Assembly (NCBI GenBank): GCA_036346255.1
Contig: CM070632.1
Span: 28,112,657 to 28,176,656, forward strand
Direction: 5' to 3'
From: Ampelocalamus luodianensis
Taxonomy: Eukaryota > Streptophyta > Magnoliopsida > Poales > Poaceae
Length of the DNA stretch: 64,000 bases
Positions 47,701-59,436 of the stretch are shown piece after piece. How positions within the stretch are numbered: the stretch's first letter is position 1; each line of letters opens with the position of its first letter. The position numbers were made by a program, and so were the translations under genes. The notes beneath the pieces are model-generated. The model made no database searches. It was given only the letters and a program-made list of their open reading frames with translations, and was not told where the DNA came from.

Positions 47701-48873
47701 GCGATCCTAAGGACCAAAAGTCGATACTAGGAACTCACGAACGCAGATGAGCTTGCGGGCCGAGATCACCGGAGGCGGAGGCGACGGACACGACCCGGCG
47801 ATACACTGGACACCGAGCTCGAGATGGGAAAAATGGAGCGGCGTCGGCGTGGATCACGGCCATGCGATCGCGGGCTCGAGGGCGGCGCTAACACGGCGGC
47901 ATTGCTCTCGGGTTCTTCTCGTGCCGGAAAGGAAATTTGGGCGGAGAAAACACAAGAATGGGCGCGAAGGGTAGTGGATGGGCTCGGTGGGTAGATGAGA
48001 TCCGGCGATGCTTCGCGGTGACACGAGGACAAAAAGGTGGCGGCGGCGAGGGGCGTGGCAAGCATGCGCGCGCCGGCCGTGAGCTCCGGTGAGTGCGGAG
48101 AAGACGAGGTTGATCTTGGCAGTGGGACCCACATGTCGGCGGCGAGGAAAAGCGGTGCGAACCGGAGGTTTGATTTGATCGAGATCGCCGCCGGCCGTTG
48201 GATCTGAAATGGGCGGTGAGATTGGTGTATGCATTCGGACAGTCGGTTGCGCCGCGGCGTGGATCTTCGATTTGCATCGGACGGTCACGATCGATTGGTC
48301 TCGCGCGGTGCAGCTAGTTAATGACGACCGAGTCAATTGGCGCTGTCGGTTGAGTCGGGCTCGGGTTCGAGCCCGACAAGCGATGTTTTCGATTTTTGAT
48401 TTTAAAAGCTGAGAGAGTTTAGGAATTTTAGAGATAGATCGAGCTCCAAAATTCCGAAATTTTATGGTAGCTACTTGAGACAGGGATCAACATTGCATAA
48501 ATTTTCCAGAACTTTTATGCACTGAAAATTCTGCAGAAAATTCACAAGCACGCTGACCAAGGGTTTGACCAGGTTTCCAACTAGTTTGACTTGGCCATTT
48601 GAAATAGCAAATAAAATCTAAAAATTGTGAAATAATTCAGGGAGGTAGATAGGAGGATCAAGATGATAGGAAAAATAATTTCAGAGGATGATCACAAGTT
48701 TGAAGGCTAAGAATTTGCTGACAACAATTTCCATTCACAAGAATTTAATTCTAGAAAATGGAAATTGCTAGGAAAATGTAGGAACTTTCAAATGATTTGA
48801 AGAGACAACAAAAGTTTTATTCCTCCTCAAAATTTTACATTTGAAATACAAACCCTAAGTTAGGGCTGTTACA
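44754..48873 (-). repeat. 3' LTR of the minus-strand element (4120 bp)
   Basis: Plus-strand reading tgtgaggaccccggtttatt … tagggctgttaca. Colinear with 53621-57734. It includes the gtacaaaga/tctttgtac stem-loop at 45202-45222. Confidence 0.92.
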
Positions 48874-48890
48874 AATCTCCCCCTTACAGG
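48874..48890 (-). other. polypurine tract
   Basis: aatctcccccttacagg on the plus strand gives a purine run cctgtaagggggagatt on the minus strand, directly before the 3' LTR. Confidence 0.85.
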
Positions 48891-48895
48891 GAATC

Positions 48896-51800
48896 TCGCT
48901 TGAGATTACGATCAACTGGGAGAAGAAGGATGGGTAATCTGCTCAAAGGCGGTCTTCCCGTTCCCAAGTGGCTTCATCCTCGGAGTGGTTCGACCATCGA
49001 ACTTTAAGGAACTTGATCGCACGGTTCCTTGTTCTGCGTTCGACTTCTTCGAGAATGCGAGCAGGCGCTCATGATAAGATAGATCTTCCTCCACATCGAT
49101 ATTTTCCAATGGGGTTTCCTCCACAGAACACGAAGGCACTTCTTTAATTGTGACACATGGAAAACATCATGCACCCTTCGAGTGTAGCCGGCAACTCCAA
49201 CTTGTATGCAACAGCTCCCTCTCTTGATGATGCGATATGGCGGAGCATATCGAGGAGCGATTGCCCTTGACACCAAACGACGATGTCCCTTGAGGCGAGA
49301 CTTTGAGATACACAAAGTCATTGGTGGAAACTCGACTCACGGCGGCGCCGACCGCATAGCTCTTACGCTCGGAATGAGCTACGCGCAAGTGCTCACGAAT
49401 CAAATGCACTTGACTTTGGCCTCATTGATGGAATCGGACCAAAGAACGCCTTTCACGGTTCGACCGGTTCAACGGTGTTCTGCATCGCCTCCCATACAAT
49501 GCCTCGAACGGTGCCATGCCGAGACTAGCCTGGAAGCTGTTGTTGTAAGAGAACTCGGCAAGCGGCAAACTCTTCTCCCAATTCTTTCCATAGGAAAGGA
49601 CACAAGCACGGAGCATATCTTCAAGCACCTGATTGACGCGCTCCGTCTGACCGTCGGTCTGAGGATGATAGGCTGAGCTGAAAGTAAGACGGGTACCCAT
49701 GGCCTCCTGTAGACTGTGCCAAAGTCGGGAAGTGAAAAGAGAACCACGATCTGACACCATCGTTCGTGGCACACCATGCAAACTCACAATGCGGGATATG
49801 TAGAGGTCTGCCAATTTACTGACGCTGAGGGCGGTACATACTGGCAGAAAATGTGCTACTTTCGTCAATCTGTCAATAACCACCCAGATAGCATCCTTCC
49901 CTGAAGAAGTACGGGGCAGACCAGTGATAAAATCCATGCCTACAGAATCCCACTTCCATTCTGGTATAGGCAAGGGCTGAAGAAGACCTGCTGGACGCTG
50001 ATGCTCGGCCTTGACGCGACAACATATGTCACATCTGGCAACGAACCTGGCAATCTCGCGTTTCATGCGAGTCCACCAGAATCTCTGACGCAGATCTTGG
50101 TACATTTTAGTGGCCCCGGGATGGATGGACAAAGGTGAATCATGGGCCTCCTGAAGAATCAAATCCCGCAACTCTGGGACCTTTGGGACCACAAGACGCT
50201 GCCCAAACCACACAACACCGTGCTCATCTTCTGTGAAACACTTGGCTGATCCATCCTTGATATTACGCTTGATTTTACCCACACCATCATCGATTCTTTG
50301 TCGACTTGATTTGATCCACCAAGGTTGGTTGCACAATCAAGCGACAAAGGGAACCATGCTCAACCAAACCCAAGTTGAGACGCTGAAATGCGCAAGAAGT
50401 GCCGTTCTTCGCTCTTGGATCATCAGTATTACAATACACCTTTCGGCTAAGTGCGTCGGCAACCACGTTGGCCTTGCCGGATGGTCTTGAATACTCATGT
50501 CATAATCTTTGATCAATTCCAACCATCTCCTCTGCTGAGGTTCAGATCTGCCGAGTGAACAAGTATTTCAAGCTCTTGTGATCGAATACACCTCACGTGA
50601 TTCTGATCGAGATAATGCCGCCAAATCTTGAGTGCATGAACCACTGACAAGCTCTAAATCATGGGTGGGATAGTTGAGCTCATGAGGCCTCAGTGCCTAG
50701 ATGCATAGGCAAGCTGCCTTGCCTTCTGCATAAGAACACACCCAAGTCCCGGCGAGAGGCATCGCAATAAATATCTAAGCTCTTGTGGACATCGGAAGAG
50801 TGAGGATGAAGTGAAGTCAATGTTGTTTGAGCTCTGAAAACTCTCGCCATAGCGAGAGGACCACACAAACTTCTTGCCCTTCTTGAGCAATTCGGTCATC
50901 GGCTGCGATCTTGGAGAAGTTCTCGATAAAGCGGCGATAGTAGCCCGCTAAACCAAGAAAACTCCGCACATCGATGGTGACTTGGTGGCCCCAAGATAGA
51001 ACATCGCCGACTTTCTTGGGATCCACAACTATGCCTCGGTGAAAGAACATGGCCCAAGAATGCCACTTCCTTCAACCGAACTCACATTTCTTGAACTTTG
51101 CATACGGTGATGCTCCCGCAACTTGCCCAAAACAATCTTGGATGCTCGGCATGCTCTGCTTGATCTTGGAATAAATAAGAATATCATCAATGAAGACCAC
51201 CACAAATTTGTCCAAAAACTCCATGAATACTGAATTCATCAAGTTCATGAACAACGCTGGAGCATTGGTTAAACCGAAAGACATGACGGTGTACTCGTAC
51301 AGACCATAACGAGTAGTGAAAGCCGTCTTGAATATCCTCGACCGATCGACACGATGATACCCCATTCTCAAATCAATCTTTGAGAACACACAGGCTCCAG
51401 TCAAGCGATCAAACAGATCATCAATGCGGGCGAGAGGATATTTGTTCTTCACCGTCACCTCATTGAGAGGACGGTAATCAACACATGCGCAAAGTCTTGT
51501 CCTTCTTCTTCACAAAGATCAGGACAACCCCAAGGAGATGAATGGGACGGATGAAACCCTTTGCTTGGAGCTCACCAAGCTGCTTCTTCAATTCTTCTAG
51601 CTCATTGGGAGGCATCCGATCGGCGCCTTGAAATCGGGCGATGCGGGCAGCAACTCAATGACAAACTCAAGGTCTCGAGCGGAGGCATCCCGAGCAAATC
51701 TTCCGGAAAGACATCCACAAAGTCGATACTATGGGAACATCCCGAATCGCAAGGTGGCTTAGCGCTTCTAATGCACACAGATGTGGACCACAGCGCTGGC

Positions 51801-52110
51801 GAAAACCGACTGCTACTTTGAAGGGTGGTAAGGTAGACAATCTTCTGGCACAATCGATTTGCCCCAAGTGTTGGGACAACCAATCCATGCCAAGAATCAC
51901 ATCGACCTTCTTTGAACCGAAAGCGAAATAAGGTTTGCCAAAAATCCCACTCCCTTGACTATGATAGGAACATCCCGACACTGTAAATCAGCTCTCATTT
52001 CCGACCCCGGAGAGCGGATGAGCAAAGGAACTTCCAAAGGAACACAGTGAAGACCACTAACAGCAGCAAATGACCTCGAAATAAAAGAATGCGATGCTCG
52101 AATCAAATAA
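48896..52110 (-). pseudogene. pol: pol region of the minus-strand element
   Basis: Minus-strand domains from right to left: a protease remnant, then VDVILGMDWLSQHLGQIDCA (~51910). Reverse transcriptase runs NKYPLARIDDLFDRL to FGLTNAPALFMNLMNSVF with catalytic FIDDILIYSK (Asp pair at 51183-51188). GLAGYYRRFIENFSKIA (~50940), RNase H (YCDASRR ~50760), an intact integrase stretch (49422-50336), VHDVFHVSQLKKCLRV (~49150) and a chromodomain end IKFLKVRWSNHSEDEATWER (~48960-49017) follow. The frame breaks at several points, including a TGA where CTG-AGA is expected near 48935. Several breaks fall at CTG/CAG sites, so artefact is possible. In the plus-strand element the same order is seen. Confidence 0.88.
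49422..50336 (-). CDS. integrase part of pol, uninterrupted (304 aa)
   Basis: This is the longest clean coding stretch in the window. It includes the end of the RNase H/linker, the HHCC zinc-binding domain (His65, His72, Cys102, Cys105) and the complete catalytic triad: Asp135 in VGMDFITGLP, Asp196 in VSDRGS and Glu232 in QTERVNQVLE, with exactly 35 residues between the last two. It ends in FEALYGRRCRTPLNRSNRER before the frame is lost. Integrase inserts the element DNA into chromosomes. In nature it is part of a longer pol polyprotein, so the Met at 50336 is only an internal residue, not a true start. All key residues are present, supporting recent activity. Confidence 0.9.
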   Translation of the reverse strand: MCNQPWWIKSSRQRIDDGVGKIKRNIKDGSAKCFTEDEHGVVWFGQRLVVPKVPELRDLILQEAHDSPLSIHPGATKMYQDLRQRFWWTRMKREIARFVARCDICCRVKAEHQRPAGLLQPLPIPEWKWDSVGMDFITGLPRTSSGKDAIWVVIDRLTKVAHFLPVCTALSVSKLADLYISRIVSLHGVPRTMVSDRGSLFTSRLWHSLQEAMGTRLTFSSAYHPQTDGQTERVNQVLEDMLRACVLSYGKNWEKSLPLAEFSYNNSFQASLGMAPFEALYGRRCRTPLNRSNRERRSLVRFHQ

Positions 52111-53204
52111 TCTGCAGCGGGACGAAATTAACAAGAAGTATACCAATCACGACATCCGCGCCTCCGAGCCTCCTCGGTGAAAGGTGGTTGACTCGACCGC
52201 CGCCGCACAGGTCTTCGAATAATCTTACGGTCGCGGTGACCACTCCTGCCGCGTCCTCCATTAGGGCGGTGCTGCAACACTCGAGCGAGCATTCGCATAA
52301 TGGCCCTTGTTGTGGCGGCGAAAACAAATCACCTCGGCGCCGGATTGCGGAGGCCGCTCTGTTGCTGGATCGCAGCGCACGTGGCTGGCTCACGACTGCT
52401 GCGGTGGGCGAGGAGCTGGTGCGAGATGGTCTCGCGCGGTGGAGCAAAAGAACGGGCCATCAGTCGCCCGGCCAGAGGACGAGCGAGGTGGTGTGAGTAG
52501 ACCGATGTGCCTCCCATTTGCGCTGCGGGACTCACCCAGCGCCTTCGCCTTATGCTCGGCAACAATGGCCTTATCTACCAAGGCACGAAAGTCGAAGAAG
52601 TCTACAATAGATAGCTTGTCCTGCGGCTCCTCGGACAAGCCATCCATAAACTTCTCTGCTTAGCCTCATCGAGGCCACCTCTCCGAGCATAACGAGCGGA
52701 TGATTGAACTCGTGCATGTGCTCGTCCGCATTTGCGCCCTTGCTTGGCGCGAAACTCCTTCTTCTTGACTTCATCGGGCCATCGGGGATGTGGGCCCGAC
52801 GAAAGGTGACACGAACTCCTCCCACGCGACCACATGGCGCGGCTGCATGGCGAGATAGTTCTCCCACCATGAGAGTGCCGCGCCTCAGGCGGTGGGGCGC
52901 GAAAAGTGCCTTGTCTGCGCGCCGCGCAGAGCTATGTTGAGCTTCCGCTCAACCATGCGCGAGCCAATCATCCGCATCGAGAGGTCCTCGAGCGGAGAAA
53001 GTCGGCGGCGTATGCGGAGGAACTCGCAAGTCCCCATGAGTCCGGTGGCGCCACCACGGCGAGAGTGGAGGTATTCCTAGCAATAACCTCCGGGATGCGC
53101 GTCTGGTCCATGCGGTTTCGCTCGATCGGCGAGCACCTCGACCATGGTCGGAGGAGGAAGCTCCTCATCATGACCACCTGGCTCGCCACGCGTTCTCCGG
53201 CCAT
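52111..53204 (-). pseudogene. gag: gag region of the minus-strand element (frame-disrupted)
   Basis: The likely start is the ATG at 53204 (MAGERVASQV), ~410 bp inside the 5' LTR border. Capsid-like pieces in changing frames include RRAHIPDG (~52800), DEVKKKEFRAKQG (~52770), MDGLSEEPQDKLSIVDF (~52600-52647) and FDFRALVDKAIVAEHKAKAL (~52530-52590). The zinc knuckle is not clearly readable (expected near 52300). The broken frame contrasts with the clean integrase. Confidence 0.75.
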
Positions 53205-53604
53205 CTGTTTTACTAAGATAAGTTAGCAACAAATTTAAGAGCAAGAAAGCCCAAAATTCATGAGCATAAACCGAAAACAAACACAAGCGGGATAAAGTTC
53301 GACCAAAGCAAAAATCGGACACATAACTACTCCTTTACATCTTACCTATTATCCCCACAAGTTTTAGTTGGATTAAACTTCATGGTTCTCCCAAACTAAT
53401 TCCACGGTAGTAACTATCTTTTGAAAGGTGAAGAGAGAAACCAAGTTTCAAAACTTAAATTAAAGTAAGATGAGAGTAGAAAGCTAAGATAGGTAAGGAA
53501 TAAAATCGAGAATCGCCTAGGTTTTCATAAACCTTTTTATGATTTGAAAATAAGACTTTCAAAATATCCTAAGGACGACTATGCTTGGGTTACTACGGTC
53601 GAAT

Positions 53605-53616
53605 GGCTCGATACCA
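53605..53616 (-). other. primer binding site with a two-base defect
   Basis: The plus strand reads ggctcgatacca, giving tggtatcgagcc on the minus strand, next to the LTR at 53621. The expected tRNA-Met-type site, as at 27064, is tggtatcagagcc. One base is missing, at a CTG site on the plus strand (ctctgat becomes ctcgat). Confidence 0.85.
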
Positions 53617-53620
53617 ACTT

Positions 53621-56600
53621 TGTGAGGACCCGGTTTATTTGGTTTGTAATGCTTAACCAACCACAGCCTAGCATCACAAATCAAATAAAGCGATCCTCGA
53701 GATATGTATACTTCCCGAGCGATATACACACCCCGGTACCAAATTAGACATCAACTCCATTCCACACATAGAGTCCAAACACAACACTACCAAACGGAAG
53801 ATAAACAAATAGTAGAGGTTAGTATGCAGACAGTGACGGGCCCAAAAGATACACAAATAACAACGAGAAAAGACAGTGGAAGCAAAAGTGCCATAAGATG
53901 GCTATAAACAAAGCCAATCGGTGTGCCTTCAACCCACAAGGCATCTGACCGGACCGCCAAGCCTAGTCGTCACCCACGAAGCGACAGCATAGCTCACAGA
54001 AGTGAGGCCCCTGAGGCTCACCTTCTTCCTCTGCAACAAAACATTAAGCAAAGCACACGAGTACAAAGATTGTCTTTGTACCGCAAGACCAGCGTGTAAA
54101 CTAGCGGACTGTTCATATGCTACATGCAGGCTTATTTGGTGGAAGTCATATGTTTCATTTGCATAAAGCCAACTTTATTTGCAATAATGTAATGTAATTT
54201 AAAGGCAAGTTTGCAATTCATTTCTTGATGAAATAATCTGAAATAAAGATAGGTACACGAGTAACCACCTAGAAGTGACTATCCCAATAGTCACCACAAC
54301 ATAACACGAATCCCAGTTCGTACCACCTACAAGTTTTAATTTTAAAGGTTGTAGTCTAACTCTCGATAAGCTTACCCAAGCGTGTCCATCACCTAGAACG
54401 AGGCTATTCGAATAGTTTTTAACCTGCAGGGTGTACCATCGCATCCACACCTCGGACGCCTTTAAGCCAAGCACACTTCCGATGGTATGCAAGAACAGCT
54501 AAGTCCTCTGAGACTGTTTCCAATCTTGTGTATCAACCCGAGCCGCTCGTATGGATAGAAACCCATACGCTTACATGGTAAAGCCGAAAGACAACTACCC
54601 ACTCAGGATAAAGCTTTTCGGACAACTACCATGCTCCCACCTCCATCCTCCTGCGACCGGGACCAATACACGCCAAAGTACTAGGTCAAGAGAGGTCCCA
54701 TACCCTCTAGTGTGGTTAGCACGAAATGCTGGATAACGAAACTCACAAGATGTTCGGTCCTTAATTGGCCGGGCACCTTTCGATCACACCCAACAGATCA
54801 CACCAATCTTACCATTGTGCCCGCGTCTAAATCATTTTTGTTTTTGGTTTTAGTTTTGCAAGTAAGCATAGCAAAATCTTTGAAACATAAAGTTGTAGTA
54901 AATTTTGTGTGATCAAGGTTACCGACTAAAGTCGATAACCGCCAGATTCTACCGATAGCTAAGCATGTCTAAGCAAGTTGAAATCGTATCTACTAAGTGA
55001 CAAGAGATCATCCAGACCTCTAATCACAGCAAATAACCTAGGCTCGGGTAGTAGAGATCAATATTTTGGCTACGAGGATATGCAATACGGATTTAACTAA
55101 TCAATTTAACACAAATTAAGCAATGCATACATACAATTGAAACAAAATATTAATCTTTAAAATAAAGATTAAACATGATCAAGCGCTTGCACGGCCGCCG
55201 TTGCTCAATATGGTGCGGAGGATCGTCCTCGGGGTTGCCGCAAATATCGAAGCCTAACGATCGAACATAACGACAAATAAGAACGAATAACACCGACAAA
55301 ACTCAAACATACAACAACATCAAAACAAGCCAAAACTCACACACAGGCCTAAGCAAGATATAACAAAATTTTTACAAGCAGGAACAAATCATTTTAAGTT
55401 ATTAGCAAATTTTCTATGAATTTTCTAAGCTAAAAACACAACAAGTTACTAATTAATCACTTAACAAATTTTCATGAATGTAATCGAGTGTATAAAACCT
55501 ATCCTAATAGTTAGTATACGAAAATGAAATTCTGAGATTGGGTTCGTTTAATTTGGACAATTCTTGGAAAAGATATGCATTTTCTAATTTAGAAGATACA
55601 TAAGACACCATTTTATTAGTTAACAGATTTTTGCTATAGAGGCATGGATGAAACTAATTTTAGTAAATAATACATTTAAAATGAAAATTAACAAAGACTG
55701 GTTTCATGCAATTTGGACAAAAATTGAATTAGATATACATTTTACAAGTTTGATTGAATTATGACTCAACGAAAACATAAACCGAAATACTAAAGCAATA
55801 AATACTTTTTCTACCGCTTGATCAGTAGCCCGACCATCGACAATGGCCCGCATGTAACAGCCCGACGAGACAGCGCACGCCTAAAGTGACGTCGAAGCGT
55901 ATTTAAAGAATACGTCTTGACTTACTAAGGTGCAAACCTAAAACACTCTCACAGAAGGGCGCTTCCCTACAGAGAACACGCATAACGAGCTACACAACCT
56001 AGCGACGGCATGGGCCCACATGGCGTTGACTCGGAGAATAAATAACGGGCTGGATTAAAGGATTTCTAAGCGATTAACCTAAGAGGACCCACAAATCGGT
56101 GACTCAAAGAAGACATGATTAAAGTTAAACTAATCTTCACCGGCGGTTCACCGCGAGCACGGCACGATGGCGCGGCGCGCGGTGATCTAGCAAACCAATG
56201 AGTTTCAAGGCGAGTGAGTGGTACCTTAAGGTTCGCAAAGATCTCACGAACCCGGTGGCGGTGGCGCGAGCCCAATGGTCGACGGAGATGAGCTCACGAC
56301 GGCGAGGCGGAGAAGAAAGTGCGGTGCTCGCGGAGAAGATGCTACGGACTTGGCGGCCGAGAAGGTGCGCCATGGGATCGCGGAGACACCGAGGCGATAA
56401 GCCCACGATTTTGATGATGGAGGAGGACGGTGGCGCCCGGAATTGACACGCGGCGCTTTCACCGAGCTTGGAGAAGAAGGCGTCGCAAAGCCTCGATGAA
56501 GCACCAAAGAGTTAAACAAGGTCACAGTTAGACTCGGTGGTCGATTGCGATCCTAAAGGACCAAAAGTCGATACTAGGAACTCACGAGCGAGATGAGCTT

Positions 56601-57734
56601 GCGGGGCCGAGATCACCGGAGGCGGAGGCGATGGACACGACCCGGCGATACACCGACACAGAGAACTCGAGATGGGAAAAATGGAGGCGTCGGCGTGGAT
56701 CACAACCCGGTGCGATCGCGGGCTCGAGCGGCGCTAACACGGCGGCATTGCTCTCGGGTTCTTCTCCGGCGGAAGGAAATTTGGGCGGAGAAAACACAAG
56801 AATGGACGCGAAGGGTAGTGGATGGGCTCGGTGGGTAGATGAGATCCGGCGATGCTTCCGCGGTGACACGAGGACAAAAAGGTGGCGCGACGAGGGCGTG
56901 GCAAGCATGCGGCGCCGCGGCCGTGAGCTCCGGTGAGTGCGGAGAAGACGAGGTTGATCTTGACAGGTGGGACCCACATGTCGGCGACAGGAGCAAAGCG
57001 GTGCGAACCGGAGGTTTGATTTGATCGAGATCGCACCGACCGTTGGATCTGAAATGGACGGCTGAGATTGGTGTATGCATTCGGACAGGTCGGTTGCGCA
57101 CGCGACGTGGATCGTTCGATTTGCATCGGACGGTCACGATCGATTGGTCTCGCGCGCGGTGCAGCTAGTTGACGCGACCGAGTCAATTGGCGCGGTCGAT
57201 TTGAGACGGGCTCGGGTTCGAGCGGACAAACGATGTTTTCGATTTTTGATTTTAAAAGCTGAGAGAGTTTAGGGAATTTTTAGAGATAGATCCCGAGCTC
57301 CAAAAATTCCGAAATTTTTATGGTAGCTACTTGAGACAGGGATCAACATTGCATAAATTTTCCAGAACTTTTTATGCACTGAAAAATTCTGCAGAAAATT
57401 CACAAGCACGCTGACCAAGGGTTTGACCAGGTTTCCAACTAGTTTGACTTGGCCATTTGAAATAGCAAATAAAATCTAAAAATTGTGAAATAATTCAGGG
57501 AGGTAGATAGGAGGATCAAGATGATAGGAAAAATAATTTCAGAGGATGATCACAAGTTTGAAGGCTAAGAATTTGCTGACAACAATTTCCATTCACAAGA
57601 ATTTAATTCTAGAAAATGGAAATTGCTAGGGAAAAATGTAGGAACTTTCAAATGATTTGAAGAGACAACAAAAGTTTTTATTCCTCCTCAAAATTTTACA
57701 TTTGAAATACAAACCCTAAGTTAGGGCTGTTACA
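53621..57734 (-). repeat. 5' LTR of the minus-strand element (4114 bp)
   Basis: Plus-strand reading tgtgaggacccggtttattt … gttaca. Colinear with 44754-48873. Confidence 0.92.
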
Positions 57735-57737
57735 ATC

Positions 57738-57875
57738 CCCGTCATGAAAGTGACGGGCCTGAGATCCCTACACTCGAGGAGTGTGGGCTTGAGGTCCCCA
57801 TTACTTGCGGAGTAATGGGCAATTGGTCCCTGTGCTTGCGAGCACAGGCATGGGTATGCATCGACGGTTGCATAC
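57738..57875. repeat. array of five short hairpins in the TGTAATACCCC-family LTR
   Basis: Stems: cccgtca/tgacggg (57738-57757), acactc/gagtgt (57770-57784), cccattact/agtaatggg (57797-57819), cctgtgct/agcacagg (57829-57848), gtatgca/tgcatac (57854-57875). They follow one another with gagatcc/gaggtcc/ttggtcc spacers. A further arm pair lies at 44712-44732, on the other side of the nested element. Stems are perfect, loops 3-8 nt. Confidence 0.9.
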
Positions 57876-58462
57876 TTTGCATTACCGGTAAAATACAAAA
57901 AGAGATAAAGAGAAAAGATCCTTGAGCATTGCATTTGCATGTGAGATGTTTTATTGATGCGTTTCTATCTATAGATGTTGAAGTTATAACTTTTATTTTG
58001 TACTTGCTGAGTCTGTGGGCTCACTCTTGCTTTTATTGTTGTTTTAGGTACCTGATCCAAGAACGACATGCATGGGGGGGAGTAGATTGATAGTCACACA
58101 CACATCACCATGAACCAAACAAAGTTGAATGAATTTCAGATCGTGTTTTAATAATTGGGCGAGTTGCTCAAAGGTTTTGTTAGTTTTATTTTGTCACATG
58201 CAGTGGATTAAGTGTAATAATGATGAGTAGTGGAATTTTATTCTCCTTTGGTTCCGTTAGTGACTTAGCATGTTATGATTACTTATTGATGTCTCTGGAT
58301 GATGGCTTAGTTAATTATGAATTATCTGTATGTTGGAACCTCCGTGTAATTAACTTTACAAGGGAGGTTCTGCCGAAATTTACTAAAATTGCCTTGGTTA
58401 GAATTATTAGGGTTTGTTCACTAGCATTCCAGGCTCATGTCGGGCTGGGGTGTTACAAAATT

Positions 58463-59436
58463 CCATCAGCAGGGATTTTAGAGTTCACGAGTCATACCTA
58501 ATAGTTTTTCTAGATCTTAGGATAGCTAAATGATAAGGAGAACTACGTGTGTTTCATGTCGTGTCCTGTATGATGCTTCGTTTTGGTGCATAACCAATCT
58601 ATAGCACTTTCCTGGTGTCAATTATTCTACATGGTATGTTTATGTTCTGCCATAGATGCTGCTTTTCAGTTCCTCCATATATGAAATAAAGAATTGATTC
58701 TATTTATTCAATGTGCACTGCAATGTTTATGAGCTACATATGTCGTCAGGTACTAAATGAAGACGCATTGCATATCACCTCGATTATGCAATGAAGGGGA
58801 TTAGGGGAAAAAATGGAAGTACAAATATAAGATCCACATCTTACACTCAGTTTCTCCTATATTTAAACCTCGTGTGATTGTCATGGTCTTTACTTTCCTT
58901 TTGTATTGTACAGATTATTAGCATGCAGTAATTCTACCAAATCAGTATACATCGATATATCTCTTATGTACTGTGATGCTAGAGCGTGTCCATATCCAGT
59001 ACAATCAACTTTGACTATTTTTCTTATTTACACATTTTTCTTTTGTTTTGGCCAATAAAAGTTCAATCTTCTGCCATTAATTTGCTGTCATACACAACCA
59101 AGTTAGATATAGTACATTTGGTTTTAATTATATTTAACCTAGATTAGTTTAGTGTTTTGATGTTGGTTTTCATAACTTTCCTACATATATCTGGAGCTCC
59201 TCATGCACTAAGCTGATTGTCCAAATGACGTGAGCTGGTTGTATATATTTTTTGAATTGTAATGTGTAGAAGTATGAAAGAATTGGTGCAACCATGAAAC
59301 TAGCGAGTCTCAAATAAAACTACACCTACAAGTTCAAGTGATGGATTAACATGCTATCTAATATATATGAAACATCATATGCACATTAGTACTTTTAGCA
59401 GTTTTATTATCTTAGAATGACATATTGTGCTTTCAG
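58463..59436. other. unassigned, intron-like or intergenic sequence
   Basis: AT-rich sequence with no recognised coding or repeat feature. It ends in tgctttcag just before the TIM44-like exon, so its end may be an old intron. Confidence 0.45.

Larger units (their letters stand above)
44754..57734 (-). mobile_element. full-length Ty3/gypsy chromovirus (Tekay/Del type), 13.0 kb
   Basis: It is flanked by a perfect duplication atccc (44749-44753 and 57735-57739). Read on the minus strand: 5' LTR (57734-53621), primer site, gag, pol with an intact integrase stretch, chromodomain, polypurine tract and 3' LTR (48873-44754). It is related to, but distinct from, the element at 21880. The LTRs are nearly identical apart from indels at CHG-like sites, so insertion is recent. 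Confidence 0.93.
43205..58457 (+). mobile_element. solo LTR of the TGTAATACCCC family, split by a nested element
   Basis: It begins tgtaataccccaaaagtatt and ends gggctggggtgttaca. The flanking duplication aaatt is perfect (43200-43204 and 58458-58462). Without the insertion at 44754-57734 (and one ATCCC copy) it is about 2.27 kb, close to the 2235-bp LTR at 59896. It contains the hairpin array described separately. No gag or pol of its own is present. Confidence 0.88.

Noticed and set aside
47246..48336. Several overlapping ORFs on both strands with Arg/Ser-rich products (also 56066-57186)
   Set aside because: They lie in the GC-rich part of the two LTRs of the minus-strand element; overlapping reading frames on both strands show composition, not coding.
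58220..58501. 93-codon ORF near the end of the solo LTR
   Set aside because: Runs across the LTR border into flanking DNA and has no motif.
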